A stretch of 64,000 bases of DNA from Bernardetia sp. ABR2-2B (GTDB lineage: Bacteria > Bacteroidota > Bacteroidia > Cytophagales > Bernardetiaceae): positions 4,291,001 through 4,355,000 of the forward strand of contig NZ_CP147020.1 in NCBI RefSeq assembly GCF_037126435.1. Reading direction: 5' to 3'. Shown here one piece after another: positions 56,601 to 64,000 of this stretch; position 1 is the first letter of the stretch; the number at the start of each line of letters is the position of its first letter. A model generated the notes under the pieces. That model ran no database searches. It had not been told where the DNA came from and saw only the letters and a program-made list of their open reading frames with translations. The translations under genes and the position numbers were made by a program.

Positions 56601-59600
56601 TACAAATACTTTTTCTTCTATTGATTATCAATTGATAGTAAAAGATGAATCAAACCCTGTGTTTTGTGAGAGTTTAGCCACAATGACTATTAACTTTTAT
56701 CCAAACCCAGAAGCTGAAATTTCTTTTGATGGAAATATTGAAACAGGAAATTCATTACAATTCTGTAATTCAGACGGCACTCAAACACTTAACGGAGTAA
56801 CGCCAGACCACGCAAGTTTTGCAGGTATTACTTATGAATGGAAGGATGTTGCAACAGGAACAGTCGTCGGAACAGCCCCAACCTTAGATATTTCTAACTT
56901 TGGAGCAACTACAACCTATGAGCTTTCAGTAACAAATGGAATAACACCTTCTTGTGAACGAACGGCACAAATAACCATTCAATTTATAGAAAATCCAGTT
57001 GCTGAAATTTCTCATAACGGAGTAGCAGTTCCAAACGGTGGAAGTTTGGATTTTTGTTTTGATGAGGGAGCGCAGGTTTTAGATGGTGTTCATCCAAGTC
57101 ATGCAGGTTTGAATATTACTTATGAGTGGACAGACATTACAAATGGAGTTTTGTTAGGAACTGACCCACAAGTATCAGTTTCGAATCCTACAAATACTTT
57201 TTCTTCTATTGATTATCAATTGATAGTAAAAGATGAATCAAACCCTGTGTTTTGTGAGAGTTTAGCCACAATGACTATTAACTTTTATCCAAACCCAGAA
57301 GCTGAAATTTCTTTTGATGGAAATATTGAAACAGGAAATTCATTACAATTCTGTAATTCAGACGGCACTCAAACACTTAACGGAGTAACGCCAGACCACG
57401 CAAGTTTTCCAGGTATTACTTATGAATGGAAAGACATTGCAACAGGAACAGTCGTCGGAACAGCCCCAACCTTAGATGTTTCTAATTTTGGAGCAACTAC
57501 AACCTATGAGCTTTCAGTAACAAATGGAATAACACCTTCTTGTGAACGAACGGCACAAATAACCATTCAATTTATAGAAAATCCAGTTGCTGAAATTTCT
57601 CATGACGGAACAGCAGTTCCAAACGGTGGAAGTTTAGATTTTTGTTTTGACGAGGGAGCGCAAATTTTGAGTGGTGTTCATCCAAGCCATGCAGGATTGA
57701 ATATTACTTACGAATGGACAAACCTAACAACAGGAGTATTTGCAGGAAATACAGCACAAATATCAGTTACTAGCCCAAGTAATACGACACAAGCAGTTGA
57801 TTATCAATTAGTAGTAAATGATGAATCAAATCCAGTGTTTTGTGAGAGTACAACTATAATAACTATTAATTTCTTAGCAAATCCGATTGCAGAAATTCAA
57901 TTTGATGGAACTACTGCGCCTGACAACTTAGCTTTCTGTGATTCGGAAGGCGCACGTACTTTAGAAGGAGCTTTGCCTTCTCATTTAGATTTTGGTTCTG
58001 TTTCTTATGTGTGGACACAAGTAGGTGTTGGTGTTGTGAGTAACACAAGTACACTTGTTACACCTGCATCAAATTTTTCTAGTTCTGAAACTTATATTTT
58101 AGAAGTTATCAGTAATGATAATCCAAATCTTTGTAGTAGAACAGATGAAATCACAATCGAATTTTTCCCTTCTCCAGATACAGAAATAAAATTTGAAGGA
58201 GCTGTGGTTACTGATTTAGGGTTTTGTACGAGTGAAGGAGAACAAACAATTTCTGCTCCTGCATCTCCTTTTTATACTTATCAATGGTTTGTAAGTAGTG
58301 CTGCTGACCCTACTCTAATTCCTTTAGGAACAGAACAAAGTCAAGTTGTAAATAATTTTGCTCTTCAAGGAGGAGAAACAAATACAGCTATTTATACAGT
58401 AATTGTTACAGATACGAGGGCAACTTGTCCAGCACAAAGTTCTGTAAATGTTAGTTTTTATGCTGAACCCGAAACAGATGAATCTACTTTAGTTGTTTCA
58501 GCTTCTCCAATTACGCATTGTTTGACAGGAACTTCTGATATTATAGTTACGAATGCAGAAGAAGGCGTAGAATATCAATTGTTTAGAGAAGGAGTAGCCA
58601 TAACAGGTGCAATCCAAACTCCAACTGTTGATTTAGCTACAATTACTTTTACTGGATTACCTGAAAGCACTACACTTACAACAGGAGAGGATAGATTCAC
58701 ATATTCAGTACAAGCTACACGAATAGGCGATTTTGGAAGACGTTGTACACAAATGTTAGCCGATACAGCAACAGTTACTGTTTATCCAGAGCCAACAGCA
58801 ACAGTAAGTGGAACAGCAACAGTTTGTGCTGATAGCCCTACTGATGTAGTCTTTACCATTACAGGAAATTTTCCTGCAACGCTTACTTATCAAGTAACAG
58901 ATACATTTGGTATTGTGCGAGTAGAAACTGAAATTGTAGGAGCAGTCGGAAGCCCAAGTCCTCAAACATTTATAATAAACACGAATACAAATACATACAA
59001 ACCTCTTTCTATTACAGACAAAAATTGTAGTGGAACAGTTACGACAGACGAAGTAACAATTACGACAGTACATCCTCCAAAAGTAAATTGGGTAGAATCA
59101 AACACAGCTTTTTGTATTGATGAAGCTGCTACTTTCGAAGTAGCAGGAGGAATTAATCATCAATATTTTATTAATGGTTTGCCTGTTTCCACTTCAAATC
59201 CATACATCATTCAGCCTAACACACTTGAGGCAGGAACATATGAAATTTATGCTAAAGGCTTTGCTACTTCAAACGGTTGTTCTGCTAATAGCGAAGTAAT
59301 TACTTTTGTTGTGCATCCTCTTCCTGTCGTTGATTTGGGAGTAGATAGAATAAAATGTGTCGATGATGTTGTTCCATTAGTAGCTACTTTAGATGGTTCG
59401 TTTATCTATGATTGGAGAAGCATAAAAGATGATGGCGATATTGTTACGGTAGGAAATGGAAATGATTCTCTATATGTTTCTTTACAAGGAACGTATTTTG
59501 TAATTGTTACTAATCTTGAAACAGGTTGTAGTGATTCTAGTAATATTGTTTCGGTTACTAATTATGATACATTAGATGTAGATTTAGGCGAAGATGTATT

Positions 59601-62130
59601 TGTTTGTAACCCTTCCAGTTTGCCGTATCGTTTGGTGGGTTCTGATATTTCTCATCAAAACGGAACTACTTATGAATGGTACAAAGAAAATGACCCTGCA
59701 ATTATCGGAACAGATTCTGTTTATGATGCAACAGAAGAAGGAATTTATACAGTAACTGCCATAGACCCAAGAGGCTGTGAGGCAAGAGATACTATTCGTG
59801 TGAACTTCACAGCAGACCCAGATTTTCAAATCTTAGGACACGAAAATTACGCTTGTGGAAGTCAAGATACCTTACGAATAGAAGCTACAAACCTTCGAAA
59901 TATGCTTATTGATTGGGAAGGAAACGGAATTGTATCTTTGAGCGATTCTAACCGAAGAGCTATCGTTGATGTAAGTGGAATTTATACCGTAACAGTTACA
60001 GACACAAGTACAATAGCAAATTGTTCTATTACAAAATCGGTTGAAGTATTTGTTCGTCCTGCAATTGAATTTCCTTTATTAAACTCAGCTACAACAGATA
60101 CAACAACACTTTGTCAAGGAGATTCGCTCACTTTAGATGCCTTTGACCCAACTCATGACGATGATTATCAATATGTCTGGACGTGGTTAGAAAGCAATCA
60201 AGCAGTTGCTACAACTCCGAAAGTCAAAATTACCTATGAGACGACTGAAAGCTTTGCTTCACAGCGTTTTGAGATAAAAGTAACTGACCCAGATGGAGGT
60301 TGTTTTTCTACTGATACTGTAAATGTTCGTTTCAGAAGAAAACCAATTGCACGAATAAATGCAAGTGATTCAGTTATTTGTATCAATGAAAGCATAGTTT
60401 TAGAAGGAGGAGAAAGCTCTGGAAACCGTTTTGAATGGATAAAACTTCCCGAAACTACTTCTTTTGCAACCACTACAAACGTAACTGTAACACCTCAAGA
60501 AGTAGGCGAACATACGTATGTTTTGAAGACTTACTTTAATTCTTCTACTGAGTGTGGTGGCGTAAGTGATACTGTCAAAATTCGTGTCAATCGTAAAGCA
60601 ATTGCAAGTGTAGAAGAAGAAGAAATTCTTTTGTGTGAAAATGAAAATCTTGAAATAAATGGTTTCTTACCTGATAATCCTGCTTTTACAAAGTATATTT
60701 GGACGCACGAAGAAAATAATACGCTTCTTTCAAGAGATTCTGTTCTCAATATTTCTTTTGAGGACATTCAACCAGTTTCTTATGAGCCTTTTCATATTGT
60801 CTTGACAGTTTATGATTCGCTTACAGGTTGTGATTCTACGGACAGAGTTTTGGTTAAGTTTAATCGTGCTTCTGATATAAAAATTGATTCTACCTACAAA
60901 GAAGAGGTTTGTATTGGAGACTTTGTCGAACTAACAGCGAGAGGCGCAACTTCTTATCTTTGGAGTACAGGCGAAACAACTCAAACGATTACCGTACAAT
61001 TAGACACAACAGGTTTCCATATTTTCACAGTAACAGGTGGATATTTGAATGAATGTCAGAACACAGGGGATACAGCCATCGTTTTTGTAAATCCATTACC
61101 AACTATTAGAGCGCATAGCGTTGATACAGTCAGTATTTGTGCAGATGATTCGATTACGCTTTATCCTTCTGGTGGAAAAAATTATGTTTGGCTCAATGAC
61201 CCAACTGCTTTTGATACAATTACGGTTAGTCCGAAAGTTCCGACAGATTATATTGTGATGGGAACAGATTCAAATGGCTGTCAGAATGTAGATACAGTTC
61301 ATGTTTATGTAAGTCCGACTTTTGAGCTACCAGAACTATTACAGGTTTGTGAAAATGAAAGTGTAATGATTGGAGACACGCTCAACTTTTTAGATTCTGC
61401 TACTGAAGCTCGTGCAACTTATTTCTGGACACCAACAGGAGATGTAACTCCATTTATAAATGTTGCCGAATCTGGAACTTATAGTGTAGAAGTAAAAATT
61501 GATGATTGTGTCTTTACTAGGCAAACAGAAGTACAAATCAAAGAAAAGCCTGTTTTAGAATTAGTTTCTGATACGACACTTTGCTTTGAGCTAGGAGAAG
61601 AAGACCGTTTCGAAAGAGGACAAACGCATATTTTACGTTCTAACCTTCTCAATAGAGACTCTACCATAACTTATTTATATGTTTGGACAGATTCGACAGG
61701 ACAGTTTTTAGGAAACGAAGATTCACTAGAAATTGAAGAAGGTGGAAATTATCGTTTGCGTGTCATTGCTCGTTATACAACAGAATGTGAAACAAATGAT
61801 AGCACTTTTGTAACCGAACTTTGTCAGCCACGTCTTTTTATTCCTGAAGCCTTTACGCCAAATAGCGATAATTTGAATGATAATTTTGAGGTTTTTGGTA
61901 AGCATGTCAAAAACTTCGAAATGCAAATCTTCAACCGTTGGAGTGAAGTGATTTATGAAGTTCGTGCTGATGACATTTCAGACCTAGAACCTCAAGATTT
62001 TTGGGATGGAACTCATAAAGGTAAAAACGTACCGACAGGAGCATATATTTGGATTATTCGTTATACAGACCCTTTTAGTGGTTCTACAAAGCAAATCCAG
62101 AAAACAGGTTCATTTATGATTGTGAGATAA
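53620..62130 (+). CDS. Giant cell-surface protein with Ig/PKD-like repeats and a type B (CHU_C) sorting domain
   Basis: The 2836-residue product has a signal peptide (ending NSLNAQ), an N-terminal domain (about 32-190) like those of other CHU_C-tailed adhesins, about two dozen Ig/PKD-like repeats (about 190-2735; each with Tyr-x-W-x and a Cys pair), and a C-terminal domain (about 2740-2836). The last, RLFIPEAFTPNSDNLNDNF, FNRWSEVIYE, FWDGTHKGKNVPTGAYIWIIRYTD, is the gliding-motility-associated tail used for type IX secretion. Two 588-bp units (56386-56973 and 56974-57561) are nearly identical. It probably mediates adhesion or gliding. No catalytic domain is visible. Confidence 0.93.
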   Translation: MKKYFYIFSTVLLTVFFYTTSSWNSLNAQGTTCVSSTPFCTDSGLTYPAGTNNGDAPIGPNYGDLGTTPNPAWLFMRVDDPGTINLRLSSTPSRDIDFAVWGPFESCTTPSEACAIIFAGGLAPSSDSYASATTEFPDLNNGQTGEIFIMLVTNFSNSPADLSITKIGGFGSTDCSIIFVDDCPVDLGEDINVCSTETLPLLEVTCPNPSPNYRFEWFVDDVSQGAPSTVSTFDPNHVPQIDPVTYKVVVTELSSPCPVGEDEIDVTIKPELEKDLIVFPNDTTICFGSDITFRVVASQLDIEYQLLVDGTLFGTAVTGTDATIELPLTGLPAGISTIQVQASYADESFCTVLLDEEAEITVRDELIKDLTVFPNDSTLCSASGAFVRIVDSQLDINYQILDDGVAFGSPVTGTGATIELPLTGLPVGISTIQVEASYSDEPFCTVLLDEQAELDVLGDITIDLGEDRVICENTSVDLDGTDTSHPANATYQWRRSTDGGTTYTDIPLATNVTFTASEILPVPQTPFEVFYKLEMRIPSSSCVYEDEIKITFEPLPITTITVETDSICNTGEGTIRIVNPEIGTRYTYQLYENNAGVVGAPIGTAESSLTGDPIIFTTPTISTTTQYFVIVRNTLTEGDCEITLDAVPEIIVHPLPTAEFSGGTNLCQGEDVELIVTMSGTQPFTLTYQRDSEPEVTVTGINADTYSFTTSEAGVYTITNVQDAFCENSDNPITTTVNVNPNPSFTLGDDLEVCDGAIILEAESVVDFDNPSYKWFRDGTELTGEISATLTTTVGSVGLVATTYEYRLEVTNNETSNTTNCLSSDVILVTFYPIPEAEISFAGATFTDPLQFCDSDGGQVISGVTPDHASFPNITYEWIDLGTGLVVSTDPAFTANNFSTTTNYQLTVSNGETTSCSNVATATIQFIENPVAEISHDGTAVPNGGSLDFCFDEGAQVLDGVHPSHAGLNITYEWTDITNGVLLGTDPQVSVSSPTNTFSSIDYQLIVKDESNPVFCESLATMTINFYPNPEAEISFDGNIETGNSLQFCNSDGTQTLNGVTPDHASFAGITYEWKDVATGTVVGTAPTLDISNFGATTTYELSVTNGITPSCERTAQITIQFIENPVAEISHNGVAVPNGGSLDFCFDEGAQVLDGVHPSHAGLNITYEWTDITNGVLLGTDPQVSVSNPTNTFSSIDYQLIVKDESNPVFCESLATMTINFYPNPEAEISFDGNIETGNSLQFCNSDGTQTLNGVTPDHASFPGITYEWKDIATGTVVGTAPTLDVSNFGATTTYELSVTNGITPSCERTAQITIQFIENPVAEISHDGTAVPNGGSLDFCFDEGAQILSGVHPSHAGLNITYEWTNLTTGVFAGNTAQISVTSPSNTTQAVDYQLVVNDESNPVFCESTTIITINFLANPIAEIQFDGTTAPDNLAFCDSEGARTLEGALPSHLDFGSVSYVWTQVGVGVVSNTSTLVTPASNFSSSETYILEVISNDNPNLCSRTDEITIEFFPSPDTEIKFEGAVVTDLGFCTSEGEQTISAPASPFYTYQWFVSSAADPTLIPLGTEQSQVVNNFALQGGETNTAIYTVIVTDTRATCPAQSSVNVSFYAEPETDESTLVVSASPITHCLTGTSDIIVTNAEEGVEYQLFREGVAITGAIQTPTVDLATITFTGLPESTTLTTGEDRFTYSVQATRIGDFGRRCTQMLADTATVTVYPEPTATVSGTATVCADSPTDVVFTITGNFPATLTYQVTDTFGIVRVETEIVGAVGSPSPQTFIINTNTNTYKPLSITDKNCSGTVTTDEVTITTVHPPKVNWVESNTAFCIDEAATFEVAGGINHQYFINGLPVSTSNPYIIQPNTLEAGTYEIYAKGFATSNGCSANSEVITFVVHPLPVVDLGVDRIKCVDDVVPLVATLDGSFIYDWRSIKDDGDIVTVGNGNDSLYVSLQGTYFVIVTNLETGCSDSSNIVSVTNYDTLDVDLGEDVFVCNPSSLPYRLVGSDISHQNGTTYEWYKENDPAIIGTDSVYDATEEGIYTVTAIDPRGCEARDTIRVNFTADPDFQILGHENYACGSQDTLRIEATNLRNMLIDWEGNGIVSLSDSNRRAIVDVSGIYTVTVTDTSTIANCSITKSVEVFVRPAIEFPLLNSATTDTTTLCQGDSLTLDAFDPTHDDDYQYVWTWLESNQAVATTPKVKITYETTESFASQRFEIKVTDPDGGCFSTDTVNVRFRRKPIARINASDSVICINESIVLEGGESSGNRFEWIKLPETTSFATTTNVTVTPQEVGEHTYVLKTYFNSSTECGGVSDTVKIRVNRKAIASVEEEEILLCENENLEINGFLPDNPAFTKYIWTHEENNTLLSRDSVLNISFEDIQPVSYEPFHIVLTVYDSLTGCDSTDRVLVKFNRASDIKIDSTYKEEVCIGDFVELTARGATSYLWSTGETTQTITVQLDTTGFHIFTVTGGYLNECQNTGDTAIVFVNPLPTIRAHSVDTVSICADDSITLYPSGGKNYVWLNDPTAFDTITVSPKVPTDYIVMGTDSNGCQNVDTVHVYVSPTFELPELLQVCENESVMIGDTLNFLDSATEARATYFWTPTGDVTPFINVAESGTYSVEVKIDDCVFTRQTEVQIKEKPVLELVSDTTLCFELGEEDRFERGQTHILRSNLLNRDSTITYLYVWTDSTGQFLGNEDSLEIEEGGNYRLRVIARYTTECETNDSTFVTELCQPRLFIPEAFTPNSDNLNDNFEVFGKHVKNFEMQIFNRWSEVIYEVRADDISDLEPQDFWDGTHKGKNVPTGAYIWIIRYTDPFSGSTKQIQKTGSFMIVR
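56386..57690 (+). repeat. 588-bp tandem repeat in the adhesin gene (two full copies and a partial third)
   Basis: The marker ACCATTCAATTTATAG begins each unit at 56386, 56974 and 57562, giving an exact 588-bp (196-codon) period. Units 1 and 2 differ only by scattered single bases. The third diverges after about 130 bases. Each unit encodes two Ig-like domains, one with the NGGSLDFCFDEG segment and one with NSLQFCNSDGT. Confidence 0.9.
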
Positions 62131-62153
62131 TAACTTCACAATAACCATAAACT

Positions 62154-62192
62154 AAAAAACCTATTCAATCGTCTTGATTGAATAGGTTTTTT
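62154..62192. terminator. Bidirectional hairpin terminator of the adhesin gene
   Basis: AAAAAACCTATTCAATC and GATTGAATAGGTTTTTT pair perfectly over 17 bp with a 5-base loop (GTCTT), between convergent genes. Confidence 0.9.
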
Positions 62193-62221
62193 TCTTAAAA
62201 TTTATTTTCTAACTCTAATTC

Positions 62222-62674
62222 TCATTGGCAATTTATACATTCTTCAACAGTTGTAGCGTGAGGAGTTTTGTCTATCTTTCCCCAAGCAACACGTTCCCAA
62301 CCACGCTCATGAAAATAATAAAGAGCTAATTTAGTTATTACTTCGAAGGCTGCAATCTGTGAAGCTGCAAAAGGAGTTCCTGTAAAAAAGAAAGCAATCA
62401 AAAAAGTATCTATTGTTCCGAATATTCTCCAACTTACACCTTTTAAGAAACTTTTACCTTTAGAGACAAAACGGTTATTACTTTCATTGATTTGATTCCA
62501 AACTCTCTCATGTAAAAAATAAAGAATCGTTTTGGTAAACACTTCTCCCAAACCTATCTTTAAGGCATCTCCAAAATGACCTGTAATGAGCCATGATAAT
62601 AAAATAGTGTCTATGGTAGCAAATACTCGCCAACTGATTCCCTTTACAATGCTTCTATATATCGTTTCTTTCAC
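62222..62674 (-). CDS. Duplicated DUF2061 membrane protein
   Basis: This 150-residue protein is a tandem duplication of the DUF2061 unit. Each half contains a KGISWRVFATIDTILLSWLITG or KGVSWRIFGTIDTFLIAFFFTG hydrophobic stretch, then an E..TK..LY..HER.W segment (EVFTKTILYFLHERVW and EVITKLALYYFHERGWERV). Four membrane segments are expected in all. The tail ends CINCQ. In many Bacteroidota such genes accompany sulfate assimilation genes; here cysC is 60 kb away in the window. Function unknown. Confidence 0.88.
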   Translation of the reverse strand: MKETIYRSIVKGISWRVFATIDTILLSWLITGHFGDALKIGLGEVFTKTILYFLHERVWNQINESNNRFVSKGKSFLKGVSWRIFGTIDTFLIAFFFTGTPFAASQIAAFEVITKLALYYFHERGWERVAWGKIDKTPHATTVEECINCQ

Positions 62675-63022
62675 AATTTTTATTTTTACTTTTGAATAAT
62701 TTTTGAAAGCCTTTACTTATAATAAAGTTATCTTACAACAGAATTGTTTAACTAAAAAAAGTCCTAGAAACTATTCTTAAAAGATAATAGTAAAGCTATT
62801 AATACTTTCCTTAACGTGTTCTTTTTAATTGAGTTTCGTTTATACCTTGTTTAATTTAATTTAATTCTAGTTTTAAGAAATTTAATTCTATAAATTCTTT
62901 TAAAAATTATTTAAAATGGGTTGATTTTTAGCTAAACTGATTATTTTTTCGTTAGATTATTTACTACAAAGTTTATTTAAGAAATTATTTGACATTTTAA
63001 TTATCAAAAAAATATATACAAA
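62675..63022. other. Gene-free spacer between divergent genes
   Basis: Very AT-rich. No clear TAnnTTTG element, repeat or RNA gene is seen. It must hold promoters for both genes. Confidence 0.5.
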
Positions 63023-63667
63023 ATGGATACTATCAATATCTCAGTTTCTCTAGCTATTTTAGTTATCACAATTATAATTAGTGTCTTAGGATTTAATAAC
63101 CCAGAGCTACAAGCTAAATTATTACATAACCCTTTTTTAGCTAATAAAAGAAAACAATATCATCGTCTTCTCTCATCAGGTTTTATTCATAATGGCTGGG
63201 CGCATTTGGGTTTTAATATGCTTACTTTTTTCTTTTTTGGAGGAGTGGTAGAGCAAGTATTTATCAAAAGTTATGGAAATATTTGGGGAGCTGTCATTTT
63301 TTTAGGAGTTTATTTGGTTGCGATTATCGTTTCAGACTTACCTTCTTTTTTCAAATATAAAGATATGCCTGCTTATAGTTCTTTGGGCGCATCAGGTGGA
63401 GTTTCGGCAATTGTTTTTGCTTCTATTTTGTTTCAACCTACTGAGAAATTATTTTTATTATTAATTCCAATTCCAATTCCTGCTTTTGTTTTAGGAACTT
63501 TATATGTGATTTATTCTTATTATCAGAGCAAAAACTCATCTGATAACATCAATCATTCAGCGCATTTGTATGGAGCTGTGTTTGGTTTTGTGATTAGTGC
63601 GATTCTTATCCCAAGTGCTGTTACTGACTTTTTTATTCAGCTTTCCAAATATCGTTTACCTTTTTAG
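63023..63667 (+). CDS. Rhomboid-family intramembrane serine protease
   Basis: This 214-residue protein has six hydrophobic segments and the rhomboid motifs: HNGWAHLGFNMLTFFFFG in the second segment (with the His/Asn of the oxyanion region), the nucleophile Ser in SSLGASGGVSAIVFA, and the catalytic His in NHSAHLYGAVFGF. These give the Ser/His dyad within the membrane. It cleaves membrane proteins. The substrate is unknown. The following gene is a separate permease. Confidence 0.93.
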   Translation: MDTINISVSLAILVITIIISVLGFNNPELQAKLLHNPFLANKRKQYHRLLSSGFIHNGWAHLGFNMLTFFFFGGVVEQVFIKSYGNIWGAVIFLGVYLVAIIVSDLPSFFKYKDMPAYSSLGASGGVSAIVFASILFQPTEKLFLLLIPIPIPAFVLGTLYVIYSYYQSKNSSDNINHSAHLYGAVFGFVISAILIPSAVTDFFIQLSKYRLPF

Positions 63668-63708
63668 AAAATAAAAGTTAAATTTATACTCATTTCATTC
63701 AACATAAA

Positions 63709-63742
63709 AAGCAAAGTGTAGTTATCTGATTAGACTTTGCTT
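63709..63742 (+). terminator. Hairpin terminator of the rhomboid gene
   Basis: AAGCAAAGT and ACTTTGCTT pair across a 16-base loop, after the rhomboid stop codon. Confidence 0.6.
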
Positions 63743-63798
63743 CTTATGACACATTTTATATAATATTTCAAGAAAACAATTTTTTAAACTTTATTTTT

Positions 63799-64000
63799 AT
63801 GGACGAAAACAATCTCCAATTTACCAAACTTCCTTTTTCTATAAAGACAGCATTTTATATTGTTGCATTTTTGGTGCTTTTCGTTTTTGCAATTACAGAA
63901 GCAAAAGGGCTTTTAATTCCTTTTACTTATTCAGTTCTTATTTCATTTATTTTGTATCCTTTATGCAAATTTTTTGAGGACAAAGGAATACCTCGTATTC
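63799..64000 (+). CDS. AI-2E / PerM-family permease, N-terminal fragment (partial)
   Basis: The gene begins at ATG 63799 and runs off the window. The first 67 residues contain a short polar start, a hydrophobic helix (FYIVAFLVLFVFAI), the family's amphipathic LLIPFTYSVLISFILYPLCKFFE segment and the start of the next helix region after a basic turn (DKGIPRI). This is the typical N-terminus of AI-2E family transporters such as TqsA/YhhT/PerM. The rest cannot be seen. Confidence 0.8.
   Translation, partial: MDENNLQFTKLPFSIKTAFYIVAFLVLFVFAITEAKGLLIPFTYSVLISFILYPLCKFFEDKGIPRI

Noticed and set aside
56386-57690. CRISPR-like array
   Set aside because: The repeats are 588 bp, in frame and protein coding.
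58756-59073. Long minus-strand ORF inside the adhesin gene
   Set aside because: Its product is Cys/Ser/Tyr-rich shadow sequence opposite a Thr/Val-rich coding region.

Overview
The window looks like chromosomal DNA from a free-living, probably marine member of the Bacteroidota, order Cytophagales. The signs are low GC content, genes without Shine-Dalgarno sites, Bacteroidota-type promoters (TTTG, about 19 bases, TAnnTTTG), a TonB-receptor-like outer-membrane protein, and a giant adhesin ending in a gliding-motility/type B (CHU_C) sorting domain. A Bernardetia/Flexibacter litoralis-like organism is my best guess, not a proven identification. I see no rRNA, tRNA, CRISPR array, prophage or insertion sequence.

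Layout. 1-2.2 kb: folate one-carbon genes (end of a cyclodeaminase, metF) and an isolated APS kinase. 2.4-8.6 kb: an acidic unknown protein, a GAF histidine kinase with a helical insert, two single-domain response regulators and DNA primase (dnaG). 8.7-19.6 kb: an outer-membrane protein, an RsmI-like methyltransferase, two unrelated phosphate transporters in tandem, a phosphopantetheinyl transferase, an RluE-like pseudouridine synthase, an AIM24 protein, ffh and two thioredoxin-fold proteins. 19.9-28 kb: envelope proteins (Ig-like repeats, a TonB-receptor-like barrel, a CAP-SPOR-PsbP-like fusion, a VanX-type dipeptidase) and hemF. 28.2-36.9 kb: nrnA, four consecutive FKBP prolyl isomerases, and rpoB standing alone without rpoC. 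37-43.8 kb: an RDD membrane protein with a RING-like metal site, a carboxynorspermidine-synthase-like enzyme, a two-gene RloA/RloB (AbiL-like) defence cassette and an M1 peptidase. 44-53 kb: PBP4, a second M1 peptidase, gcvH, unknown membrane and secreted proteins, prfB with its programmed frameshift, and queG. 53.2-64 kb: a small secreted protein with an 8.5-kb adhesin gene, a duplicated DUF2061 protein, a rhomboid protease and the start of an AI-2E-family permease.

Most striking points. (1) The RloA/RloB cassette lies between two near-identical 46-bp copies of one terminator, as if it had been inserted into the terminator shared by two convergent host genes. (2) A small palindromic repeat (core GTTGGTGTTTTAGCG..GCGACACCAAC) occurs five times; two copies are joined to a second palindrome, and one of these composite elements has 17-bp terminal inverted repeats. 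(3) Two otherwise unrelated membrane proteins share a collinear N-terminal RING/treble-clef-like Cys/His module. (4) rpoB is detached from rpoC and from the ribosomal-protein genes, and follows four FKBP paralogues. Most of the remaining genes are ordinary housekeeping and envelope genes, and strong hairpin terminators separate most convergent pairs.
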